NCBI RefSeq assembly: GCF_014490665.1
Contig: NZ_CP061038.1
Coordinates: 1,488,001 to 1,552,000 of the forward strand
DNA: 64,000 nucleotides
From: Sphingomonas alpina
Lineage (GTDB): Bacteria > Pseudomonadota > Alphaproteobacteria > Sphingomonadales > Sphingomonadaceae
Direction: 5' to 3'
Part shown: in pieces, positions 37,969 through 47,289 of the stretch
Layout of the letters: every line of letters begins with the position of its first letter
Numbering within the stretch: the first letter of the stretch is position 1
Notes under the pieces: generated by a model
What the model saw: the letters and a program-made list of their open reading frames with translations, nothing else
Told to the model about the DNA's origin: nothing
The model's database searches: none
Translations under genes and position numbers: made by a program

Positions 37969-38123
37969 CGAAATTCTCCTTATCGCCTAAACGCGCGGGA
38001 ATCCGGGTGGTTGCCTCTGCTCTTGCCAGCGGTCATGATATTGCTATGGCCCTATATCGTAATGGGCCGCTTGCCCCGCGACGCGGGGCTGGTATAGACG
38101 CCGCGCAATCGGCGGTGTCCCAT

Positions 38124-38208
38124 GCGGGCGTGGCGGAACTGGTAGACGCGCCTGGTTTAGGTCCAGGTATCGCAAGATGTGGGGGTTCGAGTCCCTTCGC
38201 CCGCACCA
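38124..38208 (+). tRNA. tRNA-Leu (anticodon TAG)
   Basis: An 85-nt class II tRNA with acceptor stem GCGGGCG/CGCCCGC, a long variable arm (TATCGCAAGATG), GTTCGAGTC and encoded CCA. The anticodon stem CTGG/CCAG frames TTTAGGT, giving TAG, which reads CTA and, with wobble, other CUN codons. Confidence 0.95.
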
Positions 38209-38270
38209 GTCTCGCTGCTCCTAGCGGGGACTGGCTTCCTAGAATTTCGGATAAGGCTTGAGTAGTTACC

Positions 38271-39905
38271 ATGCAGACTGTCGAGACGTTGAACGAGGGC
38301 CTGAAGCGCGCCTACACGCTGAAGATCACCGCGAAGGACATCGATTCCAAGGTCGATGCCGAACTGAAGCGCGTTGCACCGCAAGTGCGCATGCCAGGCT
38401 TCCGCCCCGGCAAGGTGCCTGCGAATCTGGTGCGCAAGATGCACGGCCCCGCGCTGGCGCAGGACGCGCTTAACAGCTCGATTCAGGAAGGCGTGCAGCA
38501 ACTGCTCGCCGAGCAGAAGCTGCGGCCCGCGATGCAGCCTTCGGTGAGCCTCGAGAATGACTATGAGCCCGGCAAGGATGCCGAGCTGAAGGTCGAGCTG
38601 GAAGTGCTGCCCGATGTACCGACTCCATCGATCGATGGCCTGACGCTCGAGCGCCTGACCGTCGCCACGGATGAAACGGCGCTCAATGAGCAACTGCAGA
38701 AGTTCGCCGACCAGCAGAAGCGCTGGGAAGACGCGAAAGCGACCTACAAGGCGAAGACCGGTGATCTCGTCGTGATGGATTTCATTGGCAAGGTCGACGG
38801 CGTTGCATTCGATGGCGGCACCGGTGAGGACATGTCGGTCGAGCTCGGCTCGGGCCGCCTGATCCCCGGTTTCGAAGACCAGGTCGTTGGTGTGAAGACG
38901 GGCGACGAGCGCCAGATCAACGTGACCTTCCCCGACGACTACAATGTCGACACGCTGAAGGGTAAGCCTGCAACCTTCGATCTGACGATCAAGGCAGTGA
39001 AGACCGCCGGCGAGACCAAGATCGACGACGAACTCGCGACGTCGCTCGGCCTTGAAAGTCTCGAGCAGCTCAAGGGACTGCTCAAGGGCCAGATCGATCA
39101 GGAACTGAATGGCCTGACGCGCACGCACATGAAGCGCAAGCTGCTCGATCAGCTCGCCGAGGGGCATGATTTCCCGGTTCCGCCATCGATGGTCGAAGCC
39201 GAGTTCGGCCAGATCTGGTCGCAGCTCGAGCATGAAGCGAGCCATGAGGAAGATCCAGCGGCGGCACTCGCCGAGATGGAATCCGAGCGCGCAGACTATC
39301 ACAACATCGCCGAGCGCCGCGTGCGCCTCGGCCTGCTCCTGTCGGAGATCGGCCAAGCGAACGGCGTTGAGGTCAGCCAGCAGGAAATGAACCGCCTGAT
39401 CGCGCAGGCCGCGCAGCAATACGGCCCCGAAGATCGTCAGCGCTTCATGCAATATATCCAGCAGGAGCCAATGGCGGCCGCCCAGCTGCGCGCTCCGCTG
39501 TATGAAGACAAGGTGGTCGACTTCCTGTTCGACAAGGCGACGATCAGCGACCGCGAAGTGACGCGCGAAGAGCTGGAAGCGGCGATCGAGTCCGAGGATG
39601 GTCACGTCCATGGCCCGGGTTGCGGCCATGATCATGACCACGATCATGACGCCAAGCCCAAGGCGAAGAAGGCGGCATCCAAGAAAGCCGCTCCTGCTGA
39701 GGAAGCTGCCGTCGAGGAGAAGCCGGTCGAGGCAAAGCCCGCCAAGAAGGCGGCTGCCAAGAAGGCCGAGGCTCCTGCCGAAGTCGTCGAAGAGGTGAAG
39801 CCTGCAACAAAGAAGGCAGCCAAGCCGAAGGCGGAAGCGGCTCCGGTTGAAGAAGCAGCGCCGGCCAAAAAGCCAGCGGCCAAGAAGCCGGCAGCGAAGA
39901 AATAA
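38271..39905 (+). CDS. tig: Trigger factor with His-rich and Lys/Ala-rich C-terminal extension
   Basis: Ribosome-bound chaperone and prolyl isomerase. The N-terminal ribosome-docking loop MPGFRPGKVP is present (about 44-53), then a PPIase domain near 160-250 (KTGDLVVMDFIGKVDGVAFDG) and the C-terminal chaperone arms to about residue 440. The usual length is about 430-450 aa, but this protein has 544. The extra part starts with GHVHGPGCGHDHDHDHD, a likely metal-binding cluster, and continues as about 80 residues of Lys, Ala, Glu and Pro resembling histone-H1-like tails. It precedes clpP and clpX by about 2 kb, as often in proteobacteria, with two unrelated genes between. Confidence 0.94.
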   Translation: MQTVETLNEGLKRAYTLKITAKDIDSKVDAELKRVAPQVRMPGFRPGKVPANLVRKMHGPALAQDALNSSIQEGVQQLLAEQKLRPAMQPSVSLENDYEPGKDAELKVELEVLPDVPTPSIDGLTLERLTVATDETALNEQLQKFADQQKRWEDAKATYKAKTGDLVVMDFIGKVDGVAFDGGTGEDMSVELGSGRLIPGFEDQVVGVKTGDERQINVTFPDDYNVDTLKGKPATFDLTIKAVKTAGETKIDDELATSLGLESLEQLKGLLKGQIDQELNGLTRTHMKRKLLDQLAEGHDFPVPPSMVEAEFGQIWSQLEHEASHEEDPAAALAEMESERADYHNIAERRVRLGLLLSEIGQANGVEVSQQEMNRLIAQAAQQYGPEDRQRFMQYIQQEPMAAAQLRAPLYEDKVVDFLFDKATISDREVTREELEAAIESEDGHVHGPGCGHDHDHDHDAKPKAKKAASKKAAPAEEAAVEEKPVEAKPAKKAAAKKAEAPAEVVEEVKPATKKAAKPKAEAAPVEEAAPAKKPAAKKPAAKK

Positions 39906-39953
39906 GCTGAAAAGATAGAAACTGTGTCGCGCAGGCGGCTGGTTCAATTACAC

Positions 39954-39987
39954 GAGGCCGGGCATCATGCCCGGCCTCTTTATGTTT
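39954..39987 (+). terminator. Rho-independent terminator after trigger factor
   Basis: GAGGCCGGGC (39954-39963) and GCCCGGCCTC (39969-39978) form a 10-bp perfect stem followed by TTTATGTTT. It also faces the convergent DUF4328 gene. Confidence 0.85.
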
Positions 39988-39998
39988 GCCGCGCGCAA

Positions 39999-40589
39999 TC
40001 AGGCGAAGATGTCGATTAGTGGCGTTCCGTCGAGGTTGTTTTGCGCCTGGGCAATGCCGCGAATCAGCAGGATCGCGACGATTGCCTGAGCGATGTCAAT
40101 GAAGCTGTTGATAATCAACGGCATCTGGCTGATGTCGTCGCGAAAGGCCAAGCCAGTTATCCAGACGGAGAGCGCCGATAACAGCCACAATGCCCACCAA
40201 ATACCGAGAAGATTGGTATTGGTATCGTAAGGCCAGGTGCCGCGACTGGCGTTCCACAGCTCGCGCATGCCCTGATACGGCTTCACAAATGATGCGATCG
40301 GTACGAAGAACCACCAAATGCGTGAGGCTGGAGAAAACTCGAGATCCTTGAGTCCGCTGGCCAGCAAATTTAGCCCGGCGATATAAATCCAGTAGGAAAA
40401 GACGATCATCGTGGAGATTTGAAAGATCGAGGCAGCAAGATCGACTTGCTGCGCGATCGGTGTGATATTCTGGGAAAAGGCCTCCGGAAACAGGAATGCC
40501 GACGCCAGCACGATGGGCGACCACAAAGCGCCAACGACAATCATGGCCGCTAGAAATAATGTTAATGGACCTAGGTTCAGCAGTTTCAT
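39999..40589 (-). CDS. DUF4328 domain-containing membrane protein
   Basis: A 196-aa integral membrane protein of the DUF4328 family. The hallmark lies at about 88-115: PASRIWWFFVPIASFVKPYQ followed by MRELWNAS. Hydrophobic segments flank it, with LLNLGPLTLFLAAMIVVGAL at the N-terminus and IAQAIVAILLIRGI at the end. The function of the family is not known. ATG 40589 follows GGGGGACG. The gene is convergent with tig and divergent from the glycosyltransferase. Confidence 0.85.
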   Translation of the reverse strand: MKLLNLGPLTLFLAAMIVVGALWSPIVLASAFLFPEAFSQNITPIAQQVDLAASIFQISTMIVFSYWIYIAGLNLLASGLKDLEFSPASRIWWFFVPIASFVKPYQGMRELWNASRGTWPYDTNTNLLGIWWALWLLSALSVWITGLAFRDDISQMPLIINSFIDIAQAIVAILLIRGIAQAQNNLDGTPLIDIFA

Positions 40590-40691
40590 GTATCGTCCCC
40601 CGATTGCCGCTCATGGTCGGCAAGGCGCCTTTGCCGGTCAAACGATAAAATGGGGGTCGAACTCGGATCCGTTCGGCCCTAAGGCGGCGCG

Positions 40692-41777
40692 ATGACCGCC
40701 AGCATCGCCATCTTGCTCCCGTGCTATAATGAAGAAGCCGCGATCGCCCAGACGATCGCCGGTTTTCGCGCGGTGCTCCCTCACGCCACCATCTATGTCT
40801 ATGACAATAACAGCCGTGATCGCACGATCGAGGTTGCGAAGGCGGCTGGTGCGATCGTGCGCAGCGAACGTATCCAGGGCAAGGGCAATGTGGTGCGCCG
40901 CATGTTCGCGGACATCGACGCCGACATCTATGTGATGGCCGATGGTGACGCGACCTATGACGCGGCCTCTGCGCCCGCATTGATCGCCCGGGTCCAGAAC
41001 GAGCAGCTCGACATGGTGGTCGGCTCGCGCGTCACGCAGGAAACCGCGGCGTATCGCCGCGGTCACCAATTCGGCAATCGCGCGATGACAGGAATCCTTG
41101 CGCGTCTGTTCGGGCGCAGCTTCACCGATATCTTTTCCGGTTACCGCGTTTTTTCGCGCCGCTTCGTGAAGAGCTTTCCGGTCCTGTCGTCCGGCTTCGA
41201 GATCGAGACCGAGATCAGCGTCCATGCGCTCGAACTGAAGATGCCGGTCGGTGAAGTCGAGACACCCTATTATGCGCGGCCCGAAGGGTCGGTGTCGAAG
41301 CTCAACACCTATCGCGATGGCTTCCGCATCGCGCGTACCATCGCGACATTATACCGGATCGAGCGGCCGATGCTGTTTTTCGGCATCATCGCGGCGCTGC
41401 TCGCGATACTGGCGGTGATACTCGCAGTGCCGCTCGTCATGACCTATATGCAGACGCATCTGGTGCCGCGCTTCCCGACCGCGATCCTGGTGACCGGCCT
41501 GATGATCCTCGCCTCGCTCAATATCTTTGCGGGATTGATCCTCGATACGGTGGTGCATGGGCGCCGCGAGGTGCGACGTCTTGCCTATCTGGCACACAAG
41601 GCTCCCGGCAACGGGGTTGAACTCGCTTTCGCCAAGGCCGATGTAGGCTGTCGCAAGGGCATAAAGGATTCAAGACTTCCATGCATAATCCGTTCGACAC
41701 CGGCGATTTCATGCGTCCCCTCACTACCGCCGGCTTCGCTGCGCAAGATCCTCAGTCGGGCCTGGTCCCGATCGTGA
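40692..41777 (+). CDS. GT2-family glycosyltransferase
   Basis: A membrane-anchored GT-A glycosyltransferase of the dolichyl-phosphate-mannose-synthase-like type. Motifs are [11 protein letters not shown] at the N-terminus, [11 protein letters not shown], the metal-binding MADGDATYD, and [16 protein letters not shown]. Two C-terminal hydrophobic helices follow ([20 protein letters not shown] and [20 protein letters not shown]). It probably transfers a sugar to polyprenyl phosphate. The last 32 codons overlap clpP in another frame. The tail after HKAPGNG looks non-conserved. Confidence 0.87.
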   Translation: MTASIAILLPCYNEEAAIAQTIAGFRAVLPHATIYVYDNNSRDRTIEVAKAAGAIVRSERIQGKGNVVRRMFADIDADIYVMADGDATYDAASAPALIARVQNEQLDMVVGSRVTQETAAYRRGHQFGNRAMTGILARLFGRSFTDIFSGYRVFSRRFVKSFPVLSSGFEIETEISVHALELKMPVGEVETPYYARPEGSVSKLNTYRDGFRIARTIATLYRIERPMLFFGIIAALLAILAVILAVPLVMTYMQTHLVPRFPTAILVTGLMILASLNIFAGLILDTVVHGRREVRRLAYLAHKAPGNGVELAFAKADVGCRKGIKDSRLPCIIRSTPAISCVPSLPPASLRKILSRAWSRS

Positions 41778-42382
41778 TCGAGCAGTCCAACCGCGGTGAA
41801 CGCAGTTTCGACATTTATTCGCGCCTGCTGCGCGAGCGCATCATCTTCGTGACTGGCGGGGTCGAGGACCATATGGCGTCGGTCATCAGCGCACAGTTGC
41901 TCTTTCTGGAGTCGGAAAACCCCAAGAAAGACATCTTCATGTACATCAACTCGCCGGGCGGCGTCGTCACGGCGGGCATGGCGATCCATGACACGATGCA
42001 GTATATCCGCCCGCGCGTCGGCACCGTGTGCATGGGCCAGGCGGCTTCGATGGGCAGCTTCCTGCTCGCCGCCGGCGAACCGGGCATGCGCGTTGCGCTG
42101 ACCAATTCGCGCATCATGATCCATCAGCCTTCGGGCGGGGCGCAGGGCATGGCATCGGACATCGAGATCCAGGCGCGCGAGATTCTGCGCATCCGGGCCC
42201 GCATGAACGAGCTCTATGCGCACTATACCGGCAAGCCGGTCGAGGAAATCGAACGCGCAATGGACCGCGACAAGTTCATGTCGTCGGATGAAGCGAAGGA
42301 ATTCGGCCTGATCGATGAGGTGTTCGACAAGCGTCCGGCGATTGCGGACGAATCGGGCACGCCGGTGCTGCCGGCATCGTAA
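41681..42382 (+). CDS. clpP: ATP-dependent Clp protease proteolytic subunit
   Basis: Serine-protease chamber of ClpXP/ClpAP. The catalytic serine lies in [14 protein letters not shown] and the histidine in [13 protein letters not shown], with [19 protein letters not shown] carrying the aspartate region. At 233 aa it is somewhat longer than the common 200-210 aa because of an N-terminal leader (residues 1-25), which is probably a propeptide. ATG 41681 lies inside the preceding glycosyltransferase frame. clpX follows after 142 bp. Confidence 0.95.
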   Translation: MHNPFDTGDFMRPLTTAGFAAQDPQSGLVPIVIEQSNRGERSFDIYSRLLRERIIFVTGGVEDHMASVISAQLLFLESENPKKDIFMYINSPGGVVTAGMAIHDTMQYIRPRVGTVCMGQAASMGSFLLAAGEPGMRVALTNSRIMIHQPSGGAQGMASDIEIQAREILRIRARMNELYAHYTGKPVEEIERAMDRDKFMSSDEAKEFGLIDEVFDKRPAIADESGTPVLPAS

Positions 42383-42424
42383 CGCTAATTTGACGCCACT
42401 CGTCGCAAGATGAATTTGATTCCA

Positions 42425-42442
42425 GTCGTCGTGAGACGATTT
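42425..42442 (+). terminator. Weak hairpin between clpP and clpX
   Basis: TCGTC and GACGA form a 5-bp stem with loop GTGA followed by TTTT. It could attenuate the transcript between clpP and clpX, but the stem is short. Confidence 0.35.
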
Positions 42443-42524
42443 TGATTGTTGTAGGAATGAAGGCGGGCGGTCTACCATGGCCGTCCGCACTAGCGCGCCC
42501 GAGGGGCTGCGAAGGATGTATTGA

Positions 42525-43793
42525 ATGACGAAGCTCAGCGGTGGCGATTCGAAGAGCACGCTCTATTGCTCGTTCTGCGGCAAGTCGCAGCACGAGGTGC
42601 GCAAGCTCATCGCGGGGCCGACCGTGTTCATCTGTGATGAGTGCGTCGAGCTCTGCAACGACATCATTCGTGAAGAAACCAAATCCGCGCTCGTTTCGAA
42701 AAAGGACGGGGGTGTGCCGACGCCGCAGGAAATCTGCGACGTGCTGGATGACTATGTCATCGGCCAGAAGCGCGCCAAGCGCGTCCTGTCGGTCGCGGTG
42801 CACAACCATTACAAGCGCCTCAACCATGGCCAGAAGGGCGCGGATGTCGAGCTTGCCAAGTCGAACATCCTGCTCGTCGGTCCGACCGGTTGCGGCAAGA
42901 CGCTGCTTGCCCAGACGCTGGCGCGAATTCTCGATGTGCCGTTCACCATGGCCGATGCGACCACGCTGACCGAAGCGGGTTATGTCGGCGAGGATGTCGA
43001 GAACATCATCCTCAAGCTGCTCCAGGCGTCGGATTATAACGTCGAGCGGGCGCAGCGCGGCATTGTTTACATCGACGAGATCGACAAGATCAGCCGCAAG
43101 GCGGAGAATCCTTCGATCACGCGCGACGTGTCGGGCGAAGGCGTGCAGCAAGCGCTGCTCAAGCTGATGGAGGGCACCACCGCGTCGGTGCCGCCACAGG
43201 GCGGGCGCAAGCATCCGCAGCAGGAATTCCTCCAGGTCGACACGACCAACATCCTGTTCATCTGCGGTGGCGCGTTCAGCGGCCTCGAAAAGATCATCGG
43301 CGACCGCTTGCAGGGCAAGTCGATCGGCTTCGGTGCCTATGTCGCTTCACCCGAAGAGCGCCGTACCGGCGAGACACTGAAGGCTGTCGAGCCCGAGGAT
43401 CTGCTGAAATTCGGCCTGATCCCCGAATTCGTCGGCCGTCTGCCGGTGATCGCTACGCTCGAGGATCTCGACGTACCGGCGCTGGTGACGATCCTGACCG
43501 AGCCGAAGAACGCTTTGGTCAAACAGTATCAGAAGCTGTTCGACATGGAGCAGGTCAAGCTCGGCTTCACCGACGATGCACTGGTCACCGTCGCCAAGAA
43601 GGCGATCGATCGCAAGACCGGTGCGCGTGGCTTGCGTTCGATTCTCGAGGGCATCTTGCTCGACACGATGTTCGACCTGCCCGGCATGGACGGCGTTGAC
43701 GAAGTGATGATCGACGGCGACGTGATCGAGGGCCGTAAGGAGCCGATCCGCGTCTATGCCAAGAAGGACAAGGCGGGTGCCGGCGCTGCGTGA
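42525..43793 (+). CDS. clpX: ATP-dependent Clp protease ATP-binding subunit ClpX
   Basis: AAA+ unfoldase that feeds substrates to ClpP, 422 aa. The N-terminal zinc-binding dimerisation domain has Cys15, Cys18, Cys37 and Cys40 (CSFCGK and ICDECVELC). Walker A is GPTGCGKT (about 121-128), Walker B is [13 protein letters not shown], and the sensor/arginine region is [18 protein letters not shown]. Pore loop GYVGEDVEN is standard. AAGGATG lies ahead of ATG 42525. Confidence 0.97.
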   Translation: MTKLSGGDSKSTLYCSFCGKSQHEVRKLIAGPTVFICDECVELCNDIIREETKSALVSKKDGGVPTPQEICDVLDDYVIGQKRAKRVLSVAVHNHYKRLNHGQKGADVELAKSNILLVGPTGCGKTLLAQTLARILDVPFTMADATTLTEAGYVGEDVENIILKLLQASDYNVERAQRGIVYIDEIDKISRKAENPSITRDVSGEGVQQALLKLMEGTTASVPPQGGRKHPQQEFLQVDTTNILFICGGAFSGLEKIIGDRLQGKSIGFGAYVASPEERRTGETLKAVEPEDLLKFGLIPEFVGRLPVIATLEDLDVPALVTILTEPKNALVKQYQKLFDMEQVKLGFTDDALVTVAKKAIDRKTGARGLRSILEGILLDTMFDLPGMDGVDEVMIDGDVIEGRKEPIRVYAKKDKAGAGAA

Positions 43794-43803
43794 TCGCAGC
43801 GCC

Positions 43804-43830
43804 GGGCCTGACCTTCCCAGGCCGGGTTTT
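43804..43830 (+). terminator. Terminator after clpX
   Basis: GGCCTG and CAGGCC form a stem with a 7-nt loop followed by GGGTTTT, about 12 bp beyond the clpX stop. Confidence 0.6.
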
Positions 43831-43890
43831 CCTGCCGCGGGATATTCGGACGACTATTGAACCTTCCCATCGGACTGGTGTTTCGTCGCT

Positions 43891-45192
43891 ATGTCCGATG
43901 CCGCCATGCCCGCTGCACCAGGTGTGGCTTTCCGGTCTGGCGGCACATCACCTTTATTGACTGATGCGAGGCTGCGGCGGCCGCTCGTCGCGTTGGCTGC
44001 GCTCAATTTCTTTCTCGCCGATGCGCGTGACGGGCTCGGGCCCTTCCTCGACGCTTATCTCGCGACCCATGGCTGGTCTTCGATGGCATTGGGTGCAATC
44101 GCGACGGGCGGCGGTTTGCTCGGCATGATTGCAACGCCGCTGTTCGGCGCGCTGGTCGATGGCACGCGTTACAAGCGAACCCTGGTTATCGTGCCGGTGA
44201 TTCTGGTAACAATCGCCGCGCTGCTGACGCTACGCATTCCCTCGGTCGCGATGGTCATCGGCGGGCAGGGCATGACAGCGGTGGTCGGCGCCGTGATCGG
44301 CCCTGCACTGATCGGCCTGACCTTGGGCGTGGTCGGTGAGGCGCGCTTTCCCGATCAGGTGTCGCGGAACGAATTCTGGAATCACGCGGGCAATGTCCTC
44401 TCGCTCGCCGCGATCTACGTCGCGACGGCCTTGTATGGCGAATCTGGCATCGTCTGGCTGATGATTGCTACGGCGCTTGGCGCGGTGATTGCGGCCGCGG
44501 CGATCGACCCAAAGCGAATCGATCACCAGGTGGCGCGGGGACTGGCGCATGACGATGGCGAACCGGGACCGTCGGGTTTCACCGTGCTGCTCCGTTCGCG
44601 TGGCCTGATCATGCTCGCGGTCGTGCTGCTGATCTTCCATTTCGCCAACGCACCGATCAGCCGGCTGATCGCACAGCAATATTCGATCGAACTCGGCACA
44701 CCTTTCCGGACCACCGCGCTGATCACCGGTGTCGCGCAACTGACCATGATCGGTGCAGCGGTGCTTGCGCCGCTGCTGATCAGGCGCTTCGGGCTGGCAG
44801 CGGTATTCGTCATCGGGCTGGCCGCCTTGCCGTTGCGCGGGGCGATCGCCGGTGGCCTGACCGGGTTCTGGACGGTCTATCCGGTCCAGTTCCTTGATGG
44901 CTTCGGTGCCGGATTGCTCGGAATTGTCACCCCGGTCGCAGCGGAGCGAATCCTGTCGGGCAGCGGACGGTTCAATGTCGGCCTGGCCGCAGTGATGACC
45001 GTGCAAGGCATCGGTGCATCGCTGAGCAATATCGTCGCCGGCTGGCTGGTCGCGCAAGGCGGCTATGGTTTGGCCTATTGGATTCATGGCATGGTCGCAG
45101 TGCCCGCGCTGGTGCTGTTCGTCATTTGCCGCCACAGTATCGCGCCGCCACGTGCGACCATCCAAAGATCAGGGAATCCAGCCGACACATGA
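43891..45192 (+). CDS. Major facilitator superfamily transporter
   Basis: A 433-aa membrane protein with about 12 hydrophobic segments and the interhelical loop 2-3 signature region GALVDGTRYKRTLVI (motif A-like). Helix patterns such as LVALAALNFFLADARDGLGP and WLMIATALGAVIAAAAI are seen. The substrate is unknown; relatives include drug and metabolite exporters. It overlaps the following antiporter gene by 4 bp (ATGA), so the next two genes are translationally linked to it. Confidence 0.9.
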   Translation: MSDAAMPAAPGVAFRSGGTSPLLTDARLRRPLVALAALNFFLADARDGLGPFLDAYLATHGWSSMALGAIATGGGLLGMIATPLFGALVDGTRYKRTLVIVPVILVTIAALLTLRIPSVAMVIGGQGMTAVVGAVIGPALIGLTLGVVGEARFPDQVSRNEFWNHAGNVLSLAAIYVATALYGESGIVWLMIATALGAVIAAAAIDPKRIDHQVARGLAHDDGEPGPSGFTVLLRSRGLIMLAVVLLIFHFANAPISRLIAQQYSIELGTPFRTTALITGVAQLTMIGAAVLAPLLIRRFGLAAVFVIGLAALPLRGAIAGGLTGFWTVYPVQFLDGFGAGLLGIVTPVAAERILSGSGRFNVGLAAVMTVQGIGASLSNIVAGWLVAQGGYGLAYWIHGMVAVPALVLFVICRHSIAPPRATIQRSGNPADT

Positions 45193-46274
45193 CCCGTAAC
45201 CCCAGCCTTCCGCTCTGGTCGCTCATCCTGCCGCCGCTCGGCCTTGTCGCCGTCCTGGCTTCTGTCTCCAAGATGGGTGGCGTTGGTGCCGGTATCGGAG
45301 CGCTGATCCTGATCGGTTGCGTACTCGCGGCGGTCCATCATGCCGAAGTCGTTGCCCACCGTATCGGCGAGCCATTCGGGACCCTGGTCCTGGCGATTTC
45401 TGTCACGGTGATCGAGGTCTCGCTGATCGTCTCGCTGATGCTTGCCGAAGGTGGGGATGGTGCCACCCTGGCTCGCGACACGGTGTTCGCCGCGGTAATG
45501 ATCATCCTCAACGGCATTGTCGGCCTGTGCCTGCTGGCGGGCGGCGCGCGGCATCATGAGCAACGCTTCGTCCAGCGCGGTGTAAGCGCGACGCTTGCCG
45601 TGCTTGCGGCGATGGTGGTGCTGACGCTCGTGTTGCCCAATTTCACCTCGACCGTCGCCGGGCCGGTCTATTCGAACAGCCAATTGATCTTCGTCGCGAT
45701 CATGTCGCTGATCCTCTATGCGACCTTCGTGCTGGTGCAGACGGTCCGGCACCGCGATTATTTCCTGCCGGCGACCACCGGCACGCTGCCGGCTGACGCG
45801 CATGCCGAGCCGCCATCGGTGCGTACGACCTGGACGGCATTCGGTTTGCTGCTGGTTGCGCTGGTTGCGGTAGTCCTGCTCGCCAAAGGACTTGCGCCGA
45901 CGCTGGAGCGGGCGGTGGTTGGGGCGGGCCTGCCTCTGGCGCTGGTCGGCGTGGCGATCGCTGCGCTGGTGCTCGCGCCGGAGAGCCTGGCGGCCTATCG
46001 TGCGGCCAAGCGAAATCGCCTGCAGACCAGTCTGAACCTGGCGCTCGGTTCAGCCTTGGCAACGATCGGCCTGACCATCCCGAGCGTTGCGGTCGTCTCT
46101 CTGGTCCTTGATCTGCCGCTTAGCCTGGGCATCGATGCGAAGGGCATCACCTTGCTCGGCCTGTCGCTGATGGTATCGATCCTGTCGCTCGGCACCGGGC
46201 GCACGACGGTATTGCAGGGTGCGGTGCACCTCGTCATCTTCGCTGCCTATCTGTTCACGACGATCGTGCCATGA
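45189..46274 (+). CDS. CaCA-family calcium/sodium:proton antiporter (ChaA-like)
   Basis: A 361-aa membrane protein with two related halves. The conserved acidic signature GEPFGTLVLAISVTVIEVSL sits in the first half and APESLAAYRAAKRNRLQTSL with NLALGSALATIGLTIP in the second; these are the ion-binding alpha repeats of the calcium/cation antiporter superfamily. ChaA-type proteins export calcium, sodium or potassium in exchange for protons. ATG 45189 overlaps the MFS stop, and its own stop overlaps the GNAT start in the same way. Confidence 0.9.
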   Translation: MTRNPSLPLWSLILPPLGLVAVLASVSKMGGVGAGIGALILIGCVLAAVHHAEVVAHRIGEPFGTLVLAISVTVIEVSLIVSLMLAEGGDGATLARDTVFAAVMIILNGIVGLCLLAGGARHHEQRFVQRGVSATLAVLAAMVVLTLVLPNFTSTVAGPVYSNSQLIFVAIMSLILYATFVLVQTVRHRDYFLPATTGTLPADAHAEPPSVRTTWTAFGLLLVALVAVVLLAKGLAPTLERAVVGAGLPLALVGVAIAALVLAPESLAAYRAAKRNRLQTSLNLALGSALATIGLTIPSVAVVSLVLDLPLSLGIDAKGITLLGLSLMVSILSLGTGRTTVLQGAVHLVIFAAYLFTTIVP

Positions 46275-46876
46275 CGGCTGAAAGCGCAACGACATTGCTT
46301 GCCGGGCAAGGAGATCGGGCACCGGTGGCCGCGATGCTGGCGCGTGCCTTTGCCGAGGACCCGGCAACCTGCTTCATCTTTCCCGACCCGGTCGTTCGCG
46401 CTCGGCGCTTGCCGAGGCTGTTCGCCTTGTTGTTCGATGGGGATGAATCGGCGGGTATGCGACTGGTTACCGCGGGCGGCGCGGCGGCGACCTTGTGGCG
46501 CGGGCCCGGGCGGTCGCGGACCAGCCGCCTGGAGTTGATCCGCAGCGCCTGGCCGGTGCTCCGCACCATGGGACTGGGTGGGACTCTTGCGCGGGCGCTG
46601 GCAGTATCCGATGCAATCGACGCGCATCACCCGGCCGGGGATTACTGGTATCTCCATATTGCCGGCTGCGATCCGGCCATGCAGGGGCGCGGGCTGGGCA
46701 GGGCAGCGGTGCAGGCCGGGATTGATCGCGTCGCTGGCGGCGGGCTTCCAATCTATCTGGAAACGCCGCTCGAGAAGAATATCGGCTTCTATCTTGGTCT
46801 GGGCTTCGAGCTGACCGGCGAATGGCAGGTGCCCAAGGGCGGACCGCGCTTCTGGTCGATGATGCGCAGCGCCTAG
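46271..46876 (+). CDS. GNAT-family N-acetyltransferase
   Basis: A 201-aa acetyl-CoA-dependent acyltransferase. The acetyl-CoA-binding motif A is WYLHIAGCDPAMQGRGLGRA followed by AVQAGIDRVAGGG, with the Q-x-x-G-x-G/A loop MQGRGLGRA. The C-terminal FYLGLGFELTGEWQVPKGGP is typical of this group. The substrate is unknown. It shares four bases with the antiporter stop and its end overlaps the convergent minus-strand gene by four bases. Confidence 0.9.
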   Translation: MTAESATTLLAGQGDRAPVAAMLARAFAEDPATCFIFPDPVVRARRLPRLFALLFDGDESAGMRLVTAGGAAATLWRGPGRSRTSRLELIRSAWPVLRTMGLGGTLARALAVSDAIDAHHPAGDYWYLHIAGCDPAMQGRGLGRAAVQAGIDRVAGGGLPIYLETPLEKNIGFYLGLGFELTGEWQVPKGGPRFWSMMRSA

Positions 46877-47217
46877 GGTATTCCGGCGGCCAGTTTTCCC
46901 AGCCAGGCCTTGGCCTGTTTCGGCTCGCCAACGGCACTGGCATCGACGGGGCCGCGCGAGGCCATGAACTCGGCATGCAGGTCGAACGGTGGAAGTCCGA
47001 GACGTTTCCGAGCCTCGTCGACATCACCCGCGAGGTCGGTCAACTCTTCGATTACGGGCGCCCAGAGTATAGCCAGTTGGCGATCCTTGTTGTGGGCGAA
47101 CAATCCCCATTTGCCGGTCGCGCACCGCTCAAGTGCAGAAATCAGCAGAAGGCGATACTCGCGCTCCATTGTCGCGCGGTGTTCGTCGAGTTGAGCCAGC
47201 CTGTCGGCCTTCGCCAT
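46873..47217 (-). CDS. Hypothetical protein, helical and charged
   Basis: Not recognised. A 114-aa soluble protein with alternating charge and helix-like segments: RLAQLDEHRATMEREYRLLL, LISALERCATGKWGLFAHN, and EELTDLAGDVDEARKRLGLP. No signal peptide or membrane segment. AGGA lies seven bases ahead of the ATG at 47217, which supports translation. It lies downstream of the methyltransferase-M1 peptidase group on the same strand, after 72 bp. Confidence 0.7.
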   Translation of the reverse strand: MAKADRLAQLDEHRATMEREYRLLLISALERCATGKWGLFAHNKDRQLAILWAPVIEELTDLAGDVDEARKRLGLPPFDLHAEFMASRGPVDASAVGEPKQAKAWLGKLAAGIP

Positions 47218-47289
47218 TGTTGGTCCTTCATTGATGTAAGCCGTCGTCGGGCATCGGATACCGTCAGACGATCAAGATACGCCGCCGAT

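Noticed and set aside
38157..39947. 596-codon minus-strand frame opposite trigger factor
   Set aside because: Antisense to tig over its full length, including the low-complexity tail that keeps frames open artificially.
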